A DNA stretch of 64,000 nt, from the NCBI RefSeq assembly GCF_002632755.1, contig NZ_NJAK01000001.1:2542001-2606000 (forward strand), in the 5' to 3' direction. The DNA is from Xenorhabdus ishibashii. GTDB lineage: Bacteria > Pseudomonadota > Gammaproteobacteria > Enterobacterales > Enterobacteriaceae. Numbering within the stretch: the stretch's first letter is position 1; each line of letters starts with the position of its first letter. Shown piece after piece: positions 59,091 to 64,000 of this stretch. The notes under the pieces are model-generated. The model had not been told where the DNA came from. It did no database searches and worked only from the letters and a program-made list of their open reading frames with translations. A program made the position numbers and the translations under genes.

Positions 59091-60368
59091 GTGACAAAAA
59101 ATATCCCAGCTATTCGTGGCATGAACGACTGTCTTCCTGCTGAAACGGCCATCTGGCAACGAGTTGAATCTACGATAAAGCGTGTGCTGTCAGGTTATGG
59201 TTTTAGCGAAATTCGGACACCGATTGTAGAGCAGACCCCGTTATTCAAACGTGCAATTGGGGAAGTAACCGATGTTGTCGAAAAAGAGATGTATACGTTT
59301 GACGATCGCAATGGTGAAAGCTTGACCCTGCGCCCAGAAAATACCGCAGGATGTGTCCGTGCCGGTATTCAGCATGGTCTGCTGTACAATCAGGAACAGC
59401 GCTTATGGTATATCGGACCAATGTTCCGTTATGAGCGCCCACAAAAAGGCCGTTACCGTCAATTTCATCAGTTAGGTGCTGAAGTGTTTGGCTTACAAGG
59501 GCCAGATATTGATGCTGAACTTATTTTAATGACAGCACGTTGGTGGCGCGAGCTCGGCATTGCTGATCACGTCACACTTGAATTGAACTCAATTGGTTCA
59601 TTAGAAGCCCGTGCAAATTATCGTGAGGCGCTGGTAGCATTCCTTGAACAACACAAAGAGAAGCTGGACGAGGATTGTCAACGCCGCATGTATACCAACC
59701 CATTGCGTGTATTGGATTCTAAAAACCCTGAAATTCAGCAACTTTTAAATGATGCACCGGAGTTGTTTGAGTACCTTGATGCCGAGTCAAAAGAGCACTT
59801 TGATGGACTGTGTCAGATACTTGATAGTGCAGGGATCCAATACCGTATTAACCAGCGTCTGGTTCGTGGCCTTGATTATTACAACCGTACTGTTTTTGAA
59901 TGGGTGACATCAGCATTGGGTGCACAGGGAACCGTCTGTGCTGGTGGTCGTTACGATGGCTTGGTTGAACAATTGGGCGGTAAGGCAACACCGGCAGTTG
60001 GTTTTGCAATGGGCATGGAACGCATGGTCTTATTAGTGCAGGAAGTTAATCCTGACTTTGTTGCTGATCTGACCGTTGCCGATGTTTATTTCTCTTCCTT
60101 TGGTGAAGGTAGTCAGCAAGCAGCATTGATATTGGCCGAAAAAATCCGTGATCAACTGCCGGAATTACGTTTAATGACCAACCACGGTGGTGGTAACTTT
60201 AAGAAACAGTTAACACGTGCGAGTAAACACGGAGCCAAAGTTGCCTTGATTCTGGGAGAAGATGAAATTCAGGCCGGTAATATTACAGTGAAAGATTTAC
60301 GTAACGGTGAACAAGAAACGTTGTCACAACAAGCGGTCGCAGCGCGTTTGAGCGAACTGTTAGGCTAA
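59091..60368 (+). CDS. hisS: Histidyl-tRNA synthetase
   Basis: A 425-residue class II synthetase. Motif 2 has [20 protein letters not shown]; the histidine-specific [15 protein letters not shown] and the C-terminal anticodon domain follow. The start is a GTG giving [16 protein letters not shown]. One change from the usual pattern: [15 protein letters not shown] reads Asn where E. coli has Gly. Followed closely by yfgM. Confidence 0.97.
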   Translation: MTKNIPAIRGMNDCLPAETAIWQRVESTIKRVLSGYGFSEIRTPIVEQTPLFKRAIGEVTDVVEKEMYTFDDRNGESLTLRPENTAGCVRAGIQHGLLYNQEQRLWYIGPMFRYERPQKGRYRQFHQLGAEVFGLQGPDIDAELILMTARWWRELGIADHVTLELNSIGSLEARANYREALVAFLEQHKEKLDEDCQRRMYTNPLRVLDSKNPEIQQLLNDAPELFEYLDAESKEHFDGLCQILDSAGIQYRINQRLVRGLDYYNRTVFEWVTSALGAQGTVCAGGRYDGLVEQLGGKATPAVGFAMGMERMVLLVQEVNPDFVADLTVADVYFSSFGEGSQQAALILAEKIRDQLPELRLMTNHGGGNFKKQLTRASKHGAKVALILGEDEIQAGNITVKDLRNGEQETLSQQAVAARLSELLG

Positions 60369-60382
60369 GGAGAGAGACTCTA

Positions 60383-61003
60383 GTGCAAGTTTATACTACA
60401 GAAACTGAACAAGTTGACGCGATCAAGCGTTTTTTCTCTGCCAACGGTAAATACCTTGCTGTTGGCCTCGTGTTAGGCGTTGGTGTTTTGTTGGGTTGGC
60501 GTTACTGGCAGACTCATCAAACTAACCAATTACATAATACGGCGGCAGTATTTGAAGAATTGAACAAATCACTGGCGTCGGGGTCGAAAGAAAATGTTGC
60601 TGCCGTAGAAAAGTTCGCTAATGAGACGAACAATGTTTATGGTGTTATGGCTGATCTGGAACTGGCAAAACAGGCTGTTGCTAAGAATGATTTAACTCAG
60701 GCAGAGAAAAATTTGCTAGCGGCATCCGGTAAAGCCCAAGATGAAAACATGCAAGCATTGTCTAACCTTCGTCTGGCTCGTGTTCAATTGGCGGAAGATA
60801 AAACAGATGTTGCATTGAAAACGTTGGATTTGGTCAAAGGCAAAGGTTGGCAGATTATGGTTGAGAATATTCGTGGGGATATTCTGGCTAAAAAAGGGGA
60901 TACTGCTGGCGCACGTGCAGCCTATTCCACGGGGCTTGGACTTGATGGCCCGCAAGTAATTAAGGATTTTATGAAAATCAAACTTGATAATTTATCCAAC
61001 TAA
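60383..61003 (+). CDS. yfgM: YfgM family ancillary SecYEG translocon subunit
   Basis: A 206-residue protein with a GTG start (TTATACTACAGAAACTG follows), a TM helix at about 24-43 (LAVGLVLGVGVLLGWRYW) and a periplasmic TPR-like helical domain (UPF0070). In E. coli it joins SecYEG with PpiD and periplasmic chaperones. It lies between hisS and bamB, the E. coli order. Its last bases overlap with the upstream region of bamB. Confidence 0.94.
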   Translation: MQVYTTETEQVDAIKRFFSANGKYLAVGLVLGVGVLLGWRYWQTHQTNQLHNTAAVFEELNKSLASGSKENVAAVEKFANETNNVYGVMADLELAKQAVAKNDLTQAEKNLLAASGKAQDENMQALSNLRLARVQLAEDKTDVALKTLDLVKGKGWQIMVENIRGDILAKKGDTAGARAAYSTGLGLDGPQVIKDFMKIKLDNLSN

Positions 61004-61019
61004 GGGAGCCAACTTGATA

Positions 61020-62192
61020 ATGCAGCTTCGAAAAACACTCTTGGTTGGGCTGGTTGCTTCTGTTCTGCTGGCAGGTTGTTCAAGTGAACAGGATACGGTA
61101 ACAATGTCACCGTTACCGAAGGTTGAAAATCAATTCAAACCCCATATCGTTTGGGATAAGTCCGTTGGGAGTGGCACGGGCGAGTATTACTCTCGTTTAG
61201 CACCGACTTGGCAGGGTTCAACAGTTTATGTTGCTGACCGTCATGGTGTTGTCAAGGCATTTGAGATAGACAGCGGCAAAGAGATATGGGCAACGGATCT
61301 GTCAGAAAAAGCAGGTCTATTGTCATCCCGTTTGCCAGCACTGCTTTCTGGTGGTTTGACGGTATCCGGTGATCGTCTGTATGTCGGCACAGAAAAGGCG
61401 AAAATCATCGCATTGGATGTAACGGATGGTAAGATTGAATGGGAGTCAACGGTTGCTGGCGAAGCGTTGTCCCGCCCTGTAGTGAGTGATGGTTTTGTCT
61501 TGATTCATACCGGCAACGGTATGTTGCAGGCATTAAACGAAACCGATGGTAGTATTGCCTGGTCAGTTAACATGGATACACCTTCGTTATCCGTCCGTGG
61601 TGAATCCGCTCCTGCCGTGGCCTATGGTGCGGCTATTGTAGGTGGTGACAATGGTCGTATTAGTGCGGTTCTGCTGTCTGAGGGGCAATTAATTTGGCAA
61701 CAGCGTATTTCTCAGGTAACAGGTTCTACCGAAATAGATCGCCTGAATGATGTTGATATGACTCCGGTCATTTCAGACAATGTTATTTACGCGATAGCTT
61801 ATAACGGCAATTTGGTGGCAATGGATATGCGTTCAGGCCAGATAATCTGGAAACGTGATCTGGGATCGGTGCATGATATGGTGGTCACTGACAACAACAT
61901 TTTCATTGTTGATCAAGATGATCGTATTTTGTCCCTGCGCAAGAGTGATGGTGTGACATTATGGTCGCAAAATGATCTCTTGCACCGTAACCTGACAGCA
62001 CCGGAAATGTACAATGGCTATCTGGTTGTTGGTGATGCTGAAGGTTACTTGCATTGGTTGAATATGGCTGATGGCAAATTCGTGGCGCAGAATAAGGTTG
62101 ATGGTTCCGGCTTGTTGAGTCGTCCGGTTATTGCCAGCGATAAACTGATGCTGCAAGCGAAGGACGGTACTGTTTATCTGTATACCCGCTAA
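61020..62192 (+). CDS. bamB: Outer membrane assembly lipoprotein BamB
   Basis: A 390-residue lipoprotein. The lipobox LLAGC gives lipidated Cys20, followed by an eight-bladed PQQ-type propeller with repeated (A/I)-W-L-like blades (for example KIEWESTVAGE, SIAWSVNMDTP, LIWQQRIS, IIWKRDLG, TLWSQNDL). It supports BamA in beta-barrel insertion. A GGGAG site precedes ATG 61020. The frame opens upstream inside yfgM. Confidence 0.97.
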   Translation: MQLRKTLLVGLVASVLLAGCSSEQDTVTMSPLPKVENQFKPHIVWDKSVGSGTGEYYSRLAPTWQGSTVYVADRHGVVKAFEIDSGKEIWATDLSEKAGLLSSRLPALLSGGLTVSGDRLYVGTEKAKIIALDVTDGKIEWESTVAGEALSRPVVSDGFVLIHTGNGMLQALNETDGSIAWSVNMDTPSLSVRGESAPAVAYGAAIVGGDNGRISAVLLSEGQLIWQQRISQVTGSTEIDRLNDVDMTPVISDNVIYAIAYNGNLVAMDMRSGQIIWKRDLGSVHDMVVTDNNIFIVDQDDRILSLRKSDGVTLWSQNDLLHRNLTAPEMYNGYLVVGDAEGYLHWLNMADGKFVAQNKVDGSGLLSRPVIASDKLMLQAKDGTVYLYTR

Positions 62193-62225
62193 CTTTCAGA
62201 GCGTGTTTTAAATAACACGAAATAT

Positions 62226-62265
62226 ACGGCTCCTGGATCATAACAGGGGCCGTTTCGTCTTTTTA
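62226..62265 (+). terminator. Terminator of bamB
   Basis: ACGGCTCCTG (62226-62235) / CAGGGGCCGT (62244-62253), one G-T pair, with a T-rich tail ending at about 62265. Confidence 0.85.
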
Positions 62266-62354
62266 GTATCTTTGTATCTTGCTGTGATGAACAATATTGA
62301 GACGTTACTTTCAGCGGGATATCGATTTAAATCTAGTCATGAGGCATCAAGAAA

Positions 62355-63851
62355 ATGATACCTGTCGTTGCGCTGGTTGGGCGCCCCAATGTTGGAAAAT
62401 CCACCTTATTTAACCGATTAACCCGAACCAGAGATGCGCTGGTAGCGGATTTCCCTGGCTTAACCCGTGATCGTAAGTATGGACGGGCAGAGGTTGAAGG
62501 GCAAGAATTCATCATCATTGATACAGGTGGTATCGATGGTACGGAAGACGGCGTAGAAACGCATATGGCTACGCAATCCCTTATGGCCATAGAAGAGGCG
62601 GACATTGTTCTATTTATGGTTGACGCCAGATCGGGATTGATGCCTGCTGACCACTCGATTGCCAAGCATCTGCGTAGCCGTGAAAAGGCAACTTTTTTGG
62701 TGGCGAATAAAACCGATGGTATCGATATTGATACCTCTATAGCTGAATTTTATTCACTAGGTTTAGGGGATGTTTATTCCATCGCTGCTTCTCACGGCCG
62801 TGGTGTAACACAATTGATTGAACGAGTGTTGTTGCCATTTTCTGATAAAAAAGAAACGGAAGAAGAAGTTGAATTAACGGAAGAAGAGGCTAACGCAGCT
62901 TATTGGGCAGAAATGGAGCAAGCCGAATTGGATGCTTCTGCTGAACAAGAAAAAGAGGAGGAGGCATTTGATCCGACAACTTTGCCTCTAAAACTTGCGA
63001 TTGTTGGCCGTCCTAATGTGGGGAAATCCACATTGACCAACCGTATTTTGGGCGAAGAGCGTGTTGTCGTTTATGATATGCCTGGTACGACCCGTGACAG
63101 CATTTATATTCCCATGGAGCGTGATGGCCGTGAATATATTTTGATTGATACAGCGGGCGTTCGTAAGCGTGGGAAAGTCACTGAAACGGTTGAAAAATTC
63201 TCTGTGATTAAAACGCTTCAAGCGATTGAAGATGCCAATGTGGTGTTACTGATAGTAGATGCTCGTGAAGGCATTTCTGATCAAGATCTCTCTCTACTTG
63301 GTTTTATTCTTAACAGTGGCCGTTCTCTGGTTATTGCCATCAATAAATGGGATGGCATGAGTCAGGAAGACAGAGATCACGTCAAAGATATGCTTGAGCT
63401 GCGTTTGGGTTTTGTTGATTTTGCCCGCATTCACTTTATTTCTGCACTACATGGTAGTGGTGTTGGGAATTTATTTGAGTCAATTCTGGAAGCCTATGAA
63501 AGTGCAACTCGCCGCGTTAGTACTTCCTTATTGACCCGTATAATGCGCATGGCAGAAGATGATCACCAGCCGCCAATGATCCGTGGTCGCAGGGTGAAAA
63601 TGAAATATGCCCATGCTGGTGGATATAACCCACCTATTGTAGTTATCCACGGTAATCAGGTAACAGATTTACCTGATTCTTATAAACGTTATTTGATGAA
63701 TTACTTCCGCCGTTCTTTGAAAGTGATGGGAACACCTATCCGTATCCAATTTAAAGAAGGCGCTAACCCTTATGCGGACAAGAAAAATACATTAACGGCA
63801 TCTCAGCTCCGTAAACGTAAGCGTTTAATGGAACATCTGAAAAAAAGGTAA
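62355..63851 (+). CDS. der: Ribosome-associated GTPase Der (EngA)
   Basis: A 498-residue protein with two tandem G domains acting in 50S assembly. P-loops are GRPNVGKS at 8-15 and again at about 219-226. NKTDG and NKWDG are the G4 motifs; DTGGI and DTAGV the G3 motifs. An acidic linker (Glu-rich, about 172-205) joins them, and a KH-like basic C-terminus ends [14 protein letters not shown]. Gene order bamB-der is standard. Confidence 0.97.
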   Translation: MIPVVALVGRPNVGKSTLFNRLTRTRDALVADFPGLTRDRKYGRAEVEGQEFIIIDTGGIDGTEDGVETHMATQSLMAIEEADIVLFMVDARSGLMPADHSIAKHLRSREKATFLVANKTDGIDIDTSIAEFYSLGLGDVYSIAASHGRGVTQLIERVLLPFSDKKETEEEVELTEEEANAAYWAEMEQAELDASAEQEKEEEAFDPTTLPLKLAIVGRPNVGKSTLTNRILGEERVVVYDMPGTTRDSIYIPMERDGREYILIDTAGVRKRGKVTETVEKFSVIKTLQAIEDANVVLLIVDAREGISDQDLSLLGFILNSGRSLVIAINKWDGMSQEDRDHVKDMLELRLGFVDFARIHFISALHGSGVGNLFESILEAYESATRRVSTSLLTRIMRMAEDDHQPPMIRGRRVKMKYAHAGGYNPPIVVIHGNQVTDLPDSYKRYLMNYFRRSLKVMGTPIRIQFKEGANPYADKKNTLTASQLRKRKRLMEHLKKR

Positions 63852-63874
63852 TTATTTAAAAAAATGATATAAAT

Positions 63875-63905
63875 AAAGGGCTAAAAACAGCCCTTTATTA
63901 TTTTA
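63875..63905 (+). terminator. Terminator of der
   Basis: AAAGGGCT (63875-63882) / AGCCCTTT (63889-63896) followed by TATTATTTT. Nothing further is recognised to the window end. Confidence 0.85.
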
Positions 63906-64000
63906 TATATAAAGAATAATTTAACAATAGTAGAGGTGGGAATAATTTCAGAAACTAATATAATTAGTTATGGAAATATTTTAAGATTATCAAAAAGTTT

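Overview
The window looks like a chromosome segment from an insect-associated Enterobacterales bacterium of the Xenorhabdus/Photorhabdus type (Morganellaceae). Three things suggest this: the gamma-enterobacterial core order (grcA-ung, grpE/nadK/recN/bamE, smpB-ssrA, tadA, mltF/purL/glmY/glrK-qseG-glrR, glnB, hmp/glyA, suhB/trmJ, isc operon, pepB, ndk, rlmN-rodZ-ispG-hisS-yfgM-bamB-der), a two-domain glutamine-dependent NadE between glrR and glnB, and AT-rich, IS-riddled accessory inserts. The genus is an inference; no species is claimed.

Layout. 1-7.7 kb is core: the FNR-type grcA promoter, ung, grpE behind a heat-shock promoter, nadK, recN behind three LexA boxes, bamE, the rnfH-ratA pair, smpB and tmRNA. 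7.7-14.7 kb is an accessory stretch directly behind ssrA. It holds an orphan gene with an SGHYKP signature, a dead IS3-family element, an intact IS982-like element with an inverted fragment of a relative, IS982 and IS630 transposase remnants, a gene broken by an IS end, a small AT-rich membrane protein, and a short gene with a caspase-like (C80/CPD-like) His/Cys pattern. 14.7-17.0 kb carries an AlkA-like glycosylase, an HD phosphohydrolase and tadA.

17.1-27.5 kb is the most unusual part. It is an AT-rich insert between tadA and mltF, which are near neighbours in E. coli. It encodes four paralogous 500-650-residue proteins built of Ig-like modules without a visible signal peptide, all on the minus strand. 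An IS200-type element sits inside the cluster, and a five-repeat propeller-like protein lies at its edge on the plus strand. Two paralogs share nearly identical leaders containing an intrinsic terminator. The paralogs are mosaics of each other. A ten-copy 7-bp tandem repeat and a six-copy 6-bp coding repeat lie near the propeller gene.

27.5-64 kb is core again, with readable regulation: PurR boxes at purL and glyA, a GlmY sRNA gene with a sigma-54 promoter and three GlrR sites, an NsrR palindrome at hmp, and two IscR-type boxes before iscRSUA-hscBA-fdx-iscX. Departures from the E. coli pattern include an SseB reduced to its C-terminal domain, a secreted-protein gene broken at a T tract, a shortened PilW-like lipoprotein, and a tandem repeat between hscB and hscA.
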